Position numbers and translations under genes: made by a program. Below are positions 9,038 to 17,659 of a stretch of 64,000 nucleotides of DNA, piece after piece. The stretch comes from Leeuwenhoekiella parthenopeia (GTDB lineage Bacteria > Bacteroidota > Bacteroidia > Flavobacteriales > Flavobacteriaceae): the NCBI RefSeq assembly GCF_020782115.1, contig NZ_JAJGMW010000025.1, positions 1 to 64,000 of the forward strand, given 5' to 3'. The notes beneath the pieces were generated by a model. The model was not told the origin of the DNA, did not search any database, and worked only from the letters and a program-made list of their open reading frames with translations. Position 1 is the first letter of the stretch. Each line of letters opens with the position of its first letter.

Positions 9038-9147
9038 GCAGTCTCAGTTGGCAGTCTCAGTTGGCAGTCTCAGTTGGCAGTTGCAGGTTGCAGGTTGCAG
9101 GTTGCAGGTTAAAAGTAAAAAACGATTGAACGATTGAACGATTGAAC
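9038..9147. repeat. Nested short tandem repeats
   Basis: Three copies of the 13-mer GCAGTCTCAGTTG (9038-9076), then four copies of TTGCAGG (9081-9108), then three copies of AACGATTG (9121-9144). They lie between the S9 peptidase stop and the next gene. Related words occur at 6384-6480 and, on the other strand, in the 89-base repeats at 56.3 kb. Confidence 0.85.
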
Positions 9148-9198
9148 TTTTCCTCAAAAAACAGAAAAACGGAAAACCATAAACAGTAAACTCAAAAA

Positions 9199-9912
9199 AT
9201 GCACTTCAAACTCCACATACCCGAACCCTGCCACGAAGACTGGTCGCAAATGAGTGAGCGCGAGCAGGGTAGATTTTGTGCAAGTTGCGCCAAAGAGGTG
9301 ATTGACTTCACGGCGCTTTCGCGAAAGCAAATCACGGAAAAGGTACAATCCGGAAAATCCATTTGCGGGCGGTATCGCAAAGACCAACTGGAAACCACCT
9401 ATTTTATTCCGGAAAAGAAAGCTTTTAAAAATCTGGGGATTGCTGCTGCGTTTACATCGCTGTTGGCTTTATGCGAACCGGCAATGGGGCAGGAAACCGA
9501 GGTTAAAACTGAGCAAACTCGAAATAGCCAAGAAAATAAAACAGAAGCCATAAAATTGACTCCTAAAAAAGATCTAATTATTGAAGGTACAGTTTTGGAC
9601 CAAAATGATTATCCATTACCAGGTGCTAATATTATGGTCTCCGGAAGTGACCGTGGAACAGTAACAGATTTTGATGGGAATTTTAAAATTGAAATCCCTT
9701 TAAACGAGACAGAAACCCAACATAAGCTTGTTTGTTCATTCATTGGTTTCAAAACTCAGGAAGTTGATCTAAAACGCACTCAGAATACATACAATTTTAT
9801 ATTGGCCGAAGATCCTGAATTGATGAGCTTAGGTATGGTTGTGGTAGGAGGAATTCAGGTTCAAAAGCAACGTACCAATAAGCCACGCTCCCGTTGGTCG
9901 CGCTTTCATTAA
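9199..9912 (+). CDS. Cys-motif plus CarboxypepD_reg-like protein
   Basis: 237 residues. The first about 60 residues carry the pattern IPEPCHEDW, GRFCASCAKEVIDF and KSICGRY: four cysteines that could bind a metal or form a small redox/zinc-ribbon-like unit. A short hydrophobic stretch follows (about 75-95), then a polar linker. A CarboxypepD_reg-like beta-sandwich (about 128-205) includes VLDQNDYPLPGANIMV and GTVTDFDGNFKI, as in SusC N-termini. There is no plug or barrel, so this is not a transporter. This N-terminal motif recurs in Bacteroidetes proteins of unknown role. The last 20 residues are basic. Confidence 0.7.
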   Translation: MHFKLHIPEPCHEDWSQMSEREQGRFCASCAKEVIDFTALSRKQITEKVQSGKSICGRYRKDQLETTYFIPEKKAFKNLGIAAAFTSLLALCEPAMGQETEVKTEQTRNSQENKTEAIKLTPKKDLIIEGTVLDQNDYPLPGANIMVSGSDRGTVTDFDGNFKIEIPLNETETQHKLVCSFIGFKTQEVDLKRTQNTYNFILAEDPELMSLGMVVVGGIQVQKQRTNKPRSRWSRFH

Positions 9913-9932
9913 AAATTTATTTTTTCTGGCTT

Positions 9933-11477
9933 TTAGTTATCAATCACTACAGTCATTACAGACTCCGCAGGTACTGCGATTTGCTGTGACTCAACTGCTT
10001 TAAATTGTAAATCTTCAGTTGCTGAAGTGGTATAACTTTTAGAGCTCTGCTTCTCAAAATTTTCAGGAAGTGAAAGCGAAAGGGATTTTTCTTTAGCCGA
10101 ATCATTTATCAAAACAAGCACGAGTTGGGATTGGTCGGGATTGATATAAGCCGAATACTTTAGTTCTTCCGCCTTGTTGCCCCCTCGCTGTGCAATTGCT
10201 ACCCGTTTAAAACCGGGACGTATAAACCGACTATAATTTCCTAGTACCCAAAGCATTTTGCTTTCGTAGAAATTACCGTCCTGCTCGTTTTTGTCGATGT
10301 AGATCAGTCCGTCTTTGTAATCGTAGGCCGAAATAGCGGTCCACCAATGCCAGGCACTGGCCTGCGCATCTACCAGATCGCTGTGAATCACTTCCGCAAG
10401 ATATAAAGCCGAAGTCATCCCCAGGTCGCGTTTATCACCTTCAATTTCGCCGGCGTTAGCTCCCAAAATGCAGTATTCAGACATCCAATAATCAAGATCG
10501 GGCACTTCATTGAGCTTGTTTCGCAGTTGTTCGCGCTTATTCACCCGTACCGAAGCCGGTGAAGTTGTAAAATAACTATGTCCCGAAATAGCGTGCCCCA
10601 TACTTTTCAGGTTTCCGAGATAGTAAGGAGATTCCTTGCTGAAAAAAGCTTCAATCTGATCGCCTCTGCCCGGCTTCTTTCCGGTTTTGAAGAGGTAGTC
10701 TATTTGCGCAGCTTCGGCGATATCAATTGTGGTCGCGATCTTTCGGTCCTGAAAAACTGAATCAATAGCTTTTGAAATCTCAAAAATATCCTTGTTCCAA
10801 TACGGATTTCCTTCCTGCCCGCCATCGGCCCAGTCCCACTGGGGTTCGTTAAACGGACTCACATAATCTACCTCTACATTTTTCGCCCGCATTCCCTCTA
10901 TAACATCTGCGAGATAGGTTGCAAAAGCCGGATAGTTTTCAGGCGCAATATTGCTTTCTGTTTTATCTGAAGTATAGGCCTTCCCATTACGGGTAAGATG
11001 CACGGGCGGACTGTTTAAAAACATCAATAACTGATCTGCACCCCGCTTTTGAGCGGCCTGAGCAATCCAGACCTGACTATCCAGTTTATCCCAGTCATAA
11101 CCGGAACCATCCCAAAAATTAGGAGCCCGTCGCCAGGGATCGCGAATACCGCTTTTTCTCCCCTGCTCTGTGCTCCCTGTGCCCAAATTAAAGCGCCAGA
11201 GGGACAACCCAATTCCTTTTGGATTTCCTGCTTTATCCAGTACCTGACTAAAAAGCAAATCGGCCATCGCATTGCGTTTTGCATCGGGCCATAAACCCAC
11301 AAACTGGCCGGACCAGGCATCAGAAGCGCCAAAATTAGCAATGCTTTGAAAAACCTGATCTGCGTCTATATGCAGTATCACAGGCTGCTGCGCTGTAGCA
11401 GCATGCTGCTGAGATTGACAGGATAAACTTAGGAGAAGAAAAGCAAAACAGGATATTTTAAAAAAAGATGGCATCAT
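9933..11477 (-). CDS. GH30 family glycoside hydrolase, lipoprotein
   Basis: 514 residues with a lipoprotein signal (LLLSLSC, lipid at Cys20). The (beta/alpha)8 catalytic domain has the acid/base Glu211 in PFNEPQWDW and the nucleophile Glu334 in WMSEYCIL. The motif LSLWRFNLGTGSTEQG resembles the GH30 branch that includes endo-beta-1,6-galactanases, so a galactan or related side-chain substrate is possible, though the subfamily cannot be fixed by eye. A C-terminal beta-sandwich follows. It is monocistronic, with a 31-bp-spaced direct repeat upstream. Being far from the main utilisation locus, it may be regulated separately. Confidence 0.87.
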   Translation of the reverse strand: MMPSFFKISCFAFLLLSLSCQSQQHAATAQQPVILHIDADQVFQSIANFGASDAWSGQFVGLWPDAKRNAMADLLFSQVLDKAGNPKGIGLSLWRFNLGTGSTEQGRKSGIRDPWRRAPNFWDGSGYDWDKLDSQVWIAQAAQKRGADQLLMFLNSPPVHLTRNGKAYTSDKTESNIAPENYPAFATYLADVIEGMRAKNVEVDYVSPFNEPQWDWADGGQEGNPYWNKDIFEISKAIDSVFQDRKIATTIDIAEAAQIDYLFKTGKKPGRGDQIEAFFSKESPYYLGNLKSMGHAISGHSYFTTSPASVRVNKREQLRNKLNEVPDLDYWMSEYCILGANAGEIEGDKRDLGMTSALYLAEVIHSDLVDAQASAWHWWTAISAYDYKDGLIYIDKNEQDGNFYESKMLWVLGNYSRFIRPGFKRVAIAQRGGNKAEELKYSAYINPDQSQLVLVLINDSAKEKSLSLSLPENFEKQSSKSYTTSATEDLQFKAVESQQIAVPAESVMTVVIDN

Positions 11478-11526
11478 AACTGCGGTATCAAATACGAGTA
11501 GGGCAAGTTACTTAATCAATATTAAA

Positions 11527-11569
11527 TGTAATCTGTACAAGTAAAAAAATAATCGGTTGTAATCTGTAC
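11527..11569. promoter_or_regulatory. Direct repeat TGTAATCTGTAC x2, spaced 31 bp
   Basis: Exact 12-base repeats at 11527-11538 and 11558-11569. The spacing of about three helical turns would put two bound proteins on one DNA face. The pair lies 50-92 bases upstream of the GH30 start on the minus strand, and about 170-210 bases upstream of the desaturase on the plus strand, so it more likely serves GH30. Confidence 0.5.
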
Positions 11570-11645
11570 GTTTTACGATACTTCCTGCTCGGTAAAAAGA
11601 GATAAAGCCCTTTTTACCGCATTTTGTAAACCACCTTGCAAACAA

Positions 11646-11667
11646 CTTACTATGCGTGCACAGTAAG
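11646..11667. promoter_or_regulatory. Candidate operator upstream of acyl-ACP desaturase
   Basis: CTTACTATGC-GT-GCACAGTAAG is a 22-base palindrome with one mismatched pair. Its core (11650-11663) differs from the site at 6355-6368 by one base. It lies 70-91 bases before the desaturase ATG. Confidence 0.55.
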
Positions 11668-11736
11668 TCTTTTTAGGAACTCCTGTTTCTATGGCGTAAA
11701 CACGTATTTTTACAACCCCTAATACACAAAAAAGCT

Positions 11737-12714
11737 ATGCAATTATCAAACATACGCCTTGAGGTTATGCAGACTGTGGGTCAGTCTATGGATGAACTTA
11801 TAAAAACCTATCTCAAGTCGGTTGAAGAAAACTGGCAGCCTACCGATATGCTGCCTGATGCTACCAATCCCGAATTTATAGATGAAGTCAAAGAAATTCA
11901 GGAGCTCTGTCGCGAGATGGATTATGATCTTTTTACCGTTTTGGTAGGCGATACCATTACCGAAGAAGCTTTACCTACCTACGAATCATGGTTAATGAGT
12001 GTGCAGGGGGTAGATCAGGTAAACGGAAACGGCTGGTCAAAATGGGTACGCGCCTGGACGGCTGAAGAAAACCGCCACGGCGATTTGCTTAATAAATACC
12101 TCTACCTCTCAGGTCGTGTAAATATGCGCGAGATGGAAGTGAGTACCCAATACCTCATCAGCGATGGTTTTGATATTGGTACCGGAATGGACCCTTATAA
12201 AAACTTTGTGTACACCAGCTTTCAGGAATTGGCGACCAATGTTTCGCACAGACGTGTAGCATCCTTTTCCAGAAAACAGGGCAATAAACAATTGGCTAAA
12301 ATCTGTAATACGATTGCCAAAGACGAGGCGCGTCATGCTTCGGCTTATATGGAATTTGTACGCAGAATATTTGATCTGGATCCCAGCGAAATGATGCTGG
12401 CTTTTGAAGCGATGATGCGTAACAAGATTGTAATGCCGGCTATGTTTTTAAGAGAGTCTGGTCAGCAAATAGGTGAATTGTGGGAACACTTTTCTGATGC
12501 AGCACAACGTTCTATGGTATATACCACCCAGGATTACATCACCATTTTAAAATCATTGATTGCCGACTGGAAGATTGAAAACATCAAAGGGCTTAACGAC
12601 AAAGGTGAACGCGCACGCGATTACGTGCTTAATCTGCCCGATCGTCTGGAACGCATCTCGCAACGTATTGTGGTTCCAAAACTGGATCATAAGTTTAAGT
12701 GGATTGCGACATAG
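11737..12714 (+). CDS. Acyl-ACP desaturase (stearoyl-ACP 9-desaturase family)
   Basis: A soluble di-iron enzyme of 325 residues that puts a double bond into an acyl chain on acyl carrier protein, using O2 and ferredoxin. The ligand motifs are present: EENRH (residues 110-114) and DEARH (196-200), with further glutamates near 76-83 and at Glu164. This class is found in plants, actinobacteria and some Bacteroidetes. It is monocistronic with its own terminator, and its upstream palindrome is shared with the FabH-like gene, consistent with control of membrane fluidity. The start is clear. Confidence 0.93.
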   Translation: MQLSNIRLEVMQTVGQSMDELIKTYLKSVEENWQPTDMLPDATNPEFIDEVKEIQELCREMDYDLFTVLVGDTITEEALPTYESWLMSVQGVDQVNGNGWSKWVRAWTAEENRHGDLLNKYLYLSGRVNMREMEVSTQYLISDGFDIGTGMDPYKNFVYTSFQELATNVSHRRVASFSRKQGNKQLAKICNTIAKDEARHASAYMEFVRRIFDLDPSEMMLAFEAMMRNKIVMPAMFLRESGQQIGELWEHFSDAAQRSMVYTTQDYITILKSLIADWKIENIKGLNDKGERARDYVLNLPDRLERISQRIVVPKLDHKFKWIAT

Positions 12715-12737
12715 AAAGCGATTACCTAAAATTAAAG

Positions 12738-12775
12738 AAACCCTCCCAATTCAGCTGTATTGGGAGGGTTTCTTT
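12738..12775 (+). terminator. Terminator of the desaturase gene
   Basis: A 13-bp perfect stem (AAACCCTCCCAAT and its complement, loop 8) followed by TCTTTATTTT. Confidence 0.88.
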
Positions 12776-12879
12776 ATTTTATAAATAACTACTAAAAAAC
12801 TCTTTACCAATATTAAAATACTGATTAATTCATCAATTAGAATAAATCAGTACATTTCGAAAGGATTTAAAAAATAAAA

Positions 12880-13610
12880 ATGAAAAAGATCGTATCTCTC
12901 CTATTACTGGTATTTATGGGTATATCCTGTTCTCCAAAAATTAAAAGCGCTCTCAGTGACACAAGCTATGCACCGCTCGATTTAAATGAACCTATATATA
13001 TTATAGAGGTCGGTGCGGACTTACCCAAAAATTCTGCTTATGTAGGTGATTTAAAAATTGGTGATTCCGGGTTTACAACCGATTGTGGCTATGAGGTCGT
13101 GATCAACAACGCAAAATCAACAGCACAAAAGGCTGGTGCTAATTTTGTACAATTATTGGAAGTAAAAAACCAAATCTAGGTAGCACTTGTTATCGTATAA
13201 AAGCAAAGCTTTACCGTAATAGGGATGCTCAGGCAATTGCTGACTATGATACTAAGGAAAAAGCTAAAAACAAATCCCGCCTACCCGCTAATGCCGATTA
13301 TGCTTTAATTCATTTTTATCGCCCTAAACAACTTGCCGGAGCGATGATTGGCTATAAGATTCGAATGGATAATGACAGTATCATAGGTCGCGTACGTAAC
13401 GGAGAAAAGTTTGCTTTCAAAACTTCAAATTTTGGGAATCATACTTTTTGGGGAATTACTGAAGCCCGTGATTCCGTAGAAATTAATGTGCAAAAAGGTG
13501 AGGAATATTTTGTACGCTGTGCTATTACCATTGGAATTGCAGTGGGAAGACCTGAGCTAAATCTTACTCCAAATCACATAGGCGCTGAAGAGTTTGAAGC
13601 TATGAAATAA
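12880..13610 (+). CDS. Lipoprotein split by a frame change at a slippery heptamer
   Basis: In frame 1 a lipoprotein starts at 12880 (LLLLVFMGISCS lipobox) and stops at 13179 after 99 residues. The -1 frame continues without interruption from the same point to 13610. Joined at A_AAA_AAC (13164-13170), the product is about 243 residues, reading VQLLEVKN or VKK, then PNLGSTCYRIKAKLYR. The first half has CGYEVVINNAKSTAQKAGAN, a pattern seen in RcsF/DUF4156-like envelope lipoproteins; the second half I do not recognise. Either ribosomes shift here or one A was lost from a seven-A run. The downstream part has no signal peptide of its own and its first ATG is at 13344, so it is not an independent gene. 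Confidence 0.65.
13164..13170 (+). other. Slippery heptamer A_AAA_AAC
   Basis: Codons are GTA AAA AAC CAA ATC TAG in the zero frame. The heptamer is in exact -1 frameshifting register and the stop comes two codons later. No strong downstream pseudoknot is obvious. Confidence 0.5.
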
Positions 13611-13754
13611 TAAACTCAAAGAATGAATTAGCCGACGGAACCCCTCAAACGGAACATTTTACCTTGAAAAGGTATCAGGTTTCAATATCATCTCAATTCT
13701 TTACCACACTGTTGAATTACTAAATAAACCCGCTGATTACTATTCAATCAACCT

Positions 13755-16457
13755 TTACAACTTATACGTCACTTTAAACAAAAGGGTTCTGGGCTGAATA
13801 AAGGTGCGCTGGTCTGTAATTAGAAACTGACTGAATGAATTGCTGGCTTTAAACTGAATGTCAAAAATGTTTTGAGCCTCGAGTTCAAAACCCCAGGCAC
13901 TTCCTTCCTTTTGGTAAAACAAACTGGCACCGGACTCCTGAAAGCGATTGATTTGATTTTGATTGGTATTCTCGTAATAGGTAAACTCGTACTTCGCTTT
14001 AAGAATAAAGTCGGTTAAAAAGTCATAATCCAGATAAGCAAAAGGCGTGATGCGCTGAAAATTACTTTCAAAAGCAGACGAACTGAAATCGCTGAAGCTG
14101 TGACGCAAACCCGTCTCCAGATTGGGCCAGTTGTCAAAAGAAGTTTCAGTCTTAAAATTATAACCGTAGTTGAGCGAGTTATAGTCTAGAAGTTCAGAAT
14201 TTATGATGCGCGAATAGTCTGAAAGATTCAGGTTTCCGCCCAGGGTAAAACGGTAATCTCCCAGCTTCTTGGTAAATGAAGCATTTGCACCGTATGAATT
14301 CTCAGGCAAATCGGTATAAATTAAGGTATTGACCTGATCGATTCCTTCGAGCGTCGTTGTACTGCGAATAGACTGCTCTCTGTGCACATAACTCAAGCCG
14401 GCGTGCATCACAATACCGCGGTAGAGACTGAATTTGGAATAGAAAAGCGAAGCACTGTGCGACAGCTGATTTTCTAGATTTTGATTACCGGCAAACAAGC
14501 TGTTAAAGCTGCTTAATCGGAAACGGTTTGCCAACTGCGAGGCATTGCCAAACTGAGACCTGCGGCTGTAGTTGAGTTTCAGTTTTTCGCCACTGTTTAT
14601 TTCCCATTCTACCAGCAGTTCCGGCAACAAAACCGGCCTGGTTGCGCCTACCTGCCGCTCGTCAAGCTGATCAACCGTCCAGTAATAATAATGGTAGAAC
14701 AATCCCGGTTTAAAGATAAAATCATCGGCTTTTGCTTTATACTGAAATCCGAAGTAACTATCGCTCAGTTTAAAAAGCACCTCATTATTAAAGCCGGCTG
14801 CAGTGAAGTCAGCCTCGCTTTGATCATTGAGCACCTGAGCATCGTTTGAAAAATAGCTTTGATGACTTACCTCAACCCCGGCCTCGGGATAGATATGATG
14901 AAAACGGTGTAAGACCCAGTAATGCTTGGCATTGATATTAAAATCATACTGAGCAGCCCGGGTGTTTTGCAGCAAATTATAGGTATCATCTTCCCTGTTA
15001 AACGGAATAATACCGGAAAATACCGGGCGGTTAAACAACCAGTCGCGGTCGTTTTCGTTTATACTGTATTGAAAAGCCGCTTCAACCGTACTGGTATGCT
15101 TGTAAGAGAACTGGCGGTTATAGCTCACGTCAGTCTTAAAGTCGAGGGATTGAGGTTGCGTACGGGTATCGGCAAAGGTGTTTTGACCCGGCGTTTGCGA
15201 AACTAAACGATTCATCCCATCTCCCTTGCTGGTTTTAAGATAGGTCGCCGCATACAGATCCACATCACTATCAGGTATGTACCGTAGGCGTATTTTATTC
15301 AGCGTAAATAACAGGTTGCTATTTGTGGTTACCGTTCGGTTTTCCTGGCGTTCATCGTCAGTAAGATAGATAAAATCGCTTTCGTTACGCGTTTCCAGCT
15401 TTCCGTTAGAAACAATGGAATAGGCGTCTAAATTAGTAGATTTATTTAACTCCTGTGAAACGCTAAAGGCGCCAAACTCATTTTTATTGTAAACGAAATC
15501 CTCATTGTTTAAAAACTGCACAAAATCATCGTTGCGCAGATTAAAATACGCCGAAGGATCTTTGCTCAATAAACTAAAGCCCCCTTCAAAATTGATGTAA
15601 TCACTTAACGAAAAAGACTTTTCGCCTATATTATTAAAGTCCCCAATCAGGTTTACAGCGGTTTTAGAGCTGTAGTAAAACAAATTGGGATGAATCAAAT
15701 ACCGGTCTTCCACTCCGCCTCCTACTTCAACATCTCCAAAAGCAAATTTTTTTTTGCCTTCTTTGAGTTTAATGTTCAGCACCATCTTATCGCTGTCGCT
15801 CAGGCCTTTCAAAAAAGCAACCTCGTTGTAATTATCAATTGCTTCAACCTCATCAACCGCATCAGCCGGAATATTGTTAACGCCCAGTTTCTCATCGCCG
15901 GTAAAGAAATCTTTGCCTTCCACCATAAGTTTGGTCACTTCTTTCCCGTTTACCGTGGCATTCCCATCGCGGTCTATCTCAACCCCGGGCAGTTTTTTAA
16001 GAATATCGCGTAGTTTGCGCTCTTCGCCGGTCACAAAATTATCGGTGCGATAGGTTATGGTATCTTCACGCACCTTAACCGCCAGGCGTTGTTTGATGAC
16101 GATTTCGCCCAACTGATCGCTAAGGGGTTTCATGATAAAGTCGCGCTCCGTATCCTCAGTCAGACGAAGGGTATCTGTAATTTTAGTATACCCCATATAA
16201 CTCACTTCTACCCGATACGCAATACCACTTTCCAGGCGCAGGCGGTATAGCCCCTCAGCACTTGAAATTGCAAATCGCGTTTGATAACCCGTTTCCTGTG
16301 GAAAGGCCAAAATATTGGCATTGGGTAACGGCCTAGCTACAGTATCTTTTACCGTGCCGGTTAGTTGGGTGTTTTGGGCGTGGCTAAAGAAAAATCCCGC
16401 TAAAAATAATAGTCGAAAAATTGTGAATTTGAGGTTCTTCAACCGGATAAAACTCAA
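13755..16457 (-). CDS. TonB-dependent receptor-like outer-membrane protein of the GLPGLI array
   Basis: 900 residues: signal peptide (to about 27), CarboxypepD_reg-like domain (about 30-110, LTGTVKDTVARPLPNANIL), plug-like domain (about 115-230, with LKKLPGVEIDRDG and LMVEGKDFFTGDEKLG), then a large beta-barrel ending in an aromatic-terminated strand (TLLFKVTYKL). It belongs to the CarboxypepD_reg/OMP barrel group commonly found beside GLPGLI genes. It lies 52 bases downstream of GLPGLI copy A on the same strand. Two truncated copies of its first about 100 codons occur at 17.7 and 19.3 kb. Substrate and direction of transport are unknown. Confidence 0.85.
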   Translation of the reverse strand: MSFIRLKNLKFTIFRLLFLAGFFFSHAQNTQLTGTVKDTVARPLPNANILAFPQETGYQTRFAISSAEGLYRLRLESGIAYRVEVSYMGYTKITDTLRLTEDTERDFIMKPLSDQLGEIVIKQRLAVKVREDTITYRTDNFVTGEERKLRDILKKLPGVEIDRDGNATVNGKEVTKLMVEGKDFFTGDEKLGVNNIPADAVDEVEAIDNYNEVAFLKGLSDSDKMVLNIKLKEGKKKFAFGDVEVGGGVEDRYLIHPNLFYYSSKTAVNLIGDFNNIGEKSFSLSDYINFEGGFSLLSKDPSAYFNLRNDDFVQFLNNEDFVYNKNEFGAFSVSQELNKSTNLDAYSIVSNGKLETRNESDFIYLTDDERQENRTVTTNSNLLFTLNKIRLRYIPDSDVDLYAATYLKTSKGDGMNRLVSQTPGQNTFADTRTQPQSLDFKTDVSYNRQFSYKHTSTVEAAFQYSINENDRDWLFNRPVFSGIIPFNREDDTYNLLQNTRAAQYDFNINAKHYWVLHRFHHIYPEAGVEVSHQSYFSNDAQVLNDQSEADFTAAGFNNEVLFKLSDSYFGFQYKAKADDFIFKPGLFYHYYYWTVDQLDERQVGATRPVLLPELLVEWEINSGEKLKLNYSRRSQFGNASQLANRFRLSSFNSLFAGNQNLENQLSHSASLFYSKFSLYRGIVMHAGLSYVHREQSIRSTTTLEGIDQVNTLIYTDLPENSYGANASFTKKLGDYRFTLGGNLNLSDYSRIINSELLDYNSLNYGYNFKTETSFDNWPNLETGLRHSFSDFSSSAFESNFQRITPFAYLDYDFLTDFILKAKYEFTYYENTNQNQINRFQESGASLFYQKEGSAWGFELEAQNIFDIQFKASNSFSQFLITDQRTFIQPRTLLFKVTYKL

Positions 16458-16509
16458 AAAGTTAATATTAATTACGAATTAAGAATAAATTTTAAAAACA
16501 GAGATCATT

Positions 16510-17238
16510 TCAATTATCAGGAACCAATTTGTTTGCATAAGTATTTAATTCACTAAATTTAATCTTCTTACCTGTTGTTGGCTTTGAAATTGCCGTTAGT
16601 TCTACTGGACTGTATTTAATTTTAGTGGCGAAATAGTGTTCATTCCTCAATTTCAAATCTAAAATTAGACCCGGCAAATTACCATATCCCAATGGCCCAG
16701 AGCTTATCGGTATTTCTGGGGTAAACCAAGCCTCTACAAAAAAATCGTCAAAATCATCTTCTGCTAAATTTGATTGATTGGAATAGGCCCTATAACAAGT
16801 ATAGCCCATGATTTCTTTCTGCTCATCAGTAATAGTCCACTCAATAGCACGTAACGCAATCAAAAACTCTTCATTAAAGGCAGTCATTTGCCATACTCCC
16901 TTTTTTTCTAAAAGCTCCATGTAATACTTACCGCTATATGGCCCTAAAGCGAGTTCCAGATAATTATCACCATCCTTTTTCATTAAATCTTCATTTAAAA
17001 ACAAAGACTTTTCTTTACTAAATCTCAATGTATAACGAAGCTGTTCCATTGATAACTCCTTTTGTTTTTCAATCTTTTCAAATTTAGCATAAGCATCAGG
17101 ATTTTTAGACTTAAGGCTCATACCCTTATTTGTCAAATAAAAAGGTGTATCAATTTCTTTCTGATAAGTTACCGATCCTGACTGAGCTAGTAATTTAGCA
17201 GTTAAGATAAATACTACTATTAAAACAATATTTTTCAT
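16510..17238 (-). CDS. GLPGLI family protein, copy A
   Basis: 242 residues with a signal peptide (ends LLAQSG). The family hallmark is the motif YGNLPGLILDLKL near residue 183, preceded by AWFTPEIPISSGPLGY. The mid-part IMGYTCYRAYS matches the K-x-IG-x-Y-x-C-Y-K-A segment shared with the other three copies. The family is periplasmic or surface-associated in Bacteroidetes and has no established function; genes are often next to TonB-receptor-like proteins, as here. In copy A the first G of GLPGLI is N. The gene follows the small peptide A and an intercistronic hairpin. Confidence 0.9.
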   Translation of the reverse strand: MKNIVLIVVFILTAKLLAQSGSVTYQKEIDTPFYLTNKGMSLKSKNPDAYAKFEKIEKQKELSMEQLRYTLRFSKEKSLFLNEDLMKKDGDNYLELALGPYSGKYYMELLEKKGVWQMTAFNEEFLIALRAIEWTITDEQKEIMGYTCYRAYSNQSNLAEDDFDDFFVEAWFTPEIPISSGPLGYGNLPGLILDLKLRNEHYFATKIKYSPVELTAISKPTTGKKIKFSELNTYANKLVPDN

Positions 17239-17259
17239 TTATCATTGAATTATAAGATA

Positions 17260-17288
17260 AAGCCTAATGAGACATTATCATTAGGCTT
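17260..17288 (-). terminator. Intercistronic hairpin between peptide A and GLPGLI A
   Basis: An 11-bp perfect stem (AAGCCTAATGA and its complement, loop 7), followed on the minus strand by TTTATCTTAT. It sits just after the peptide A stop and before the GLPGLI A start. It probably attenuates transcription or protects the 3' end of a peptide mRNA. Confidence 0.6.
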
Positions 17289-17313
17289 AATTAAATTTTA
17301 AATTAATACAGAC

Positions 17314-17508
17314 TTATTCGCAATTGTTTCTGTAATACCAGTCCATGTAATACCAACGGCCATAATCTGTTGTACCGTGAGTATTACCATACTCCCAAGC
17401 TTCATCAAAGCAACTTCCCTATTCTGCATCTACAAACTCTATTTCTTGTGCACTTGCATTAAAAACAAAAAACATTAGGAGGGCCAGTGTTGAAATAGTT
17501 TTCTTCAT
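17314..17508 (-). pseudogene. Small secreted two-cysteine peptide A, interrupted by TAG
   Basis: A 65-codon frame. The signal peptide MKKTISTLALLMFFVFNASA (residues 1-20) is followed by a mature part with two cysteines, Cys33 and Cys63, separated by 29 residues rich in Tyr, Trp and Asp. Codon 30 is TAG (17419-17421), nine residues after the predicted cleavage site. The frame is otherwise clean and ends in TAA. Peptide B at 18777-19019 has the same layout and position. Either a recent nonsense mutation, read-through, or a sequence error explains the stop. It is too short for normal gene callers. Confidence 0.55.
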
Positions 17509-17659
17509 AATAAATAAAATTTTAAATAATTAAACAATAAATTTTGTTTCGAAACATGGTGAATTTAATTAAGTAAATATTATTAATAGAATTAAAGACC
17601 TTACAATAAGTAGGCGTTTTTCACTTTATTCCAAATTATCTGTCAAAGCTATTTCTTAT

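Noticed and set aside
13344-13610. 88-residue frame as an independent gene
   Set aside because: Coding similarity of the frame extends upstream to the slippery site, and it has no start signal of its own.
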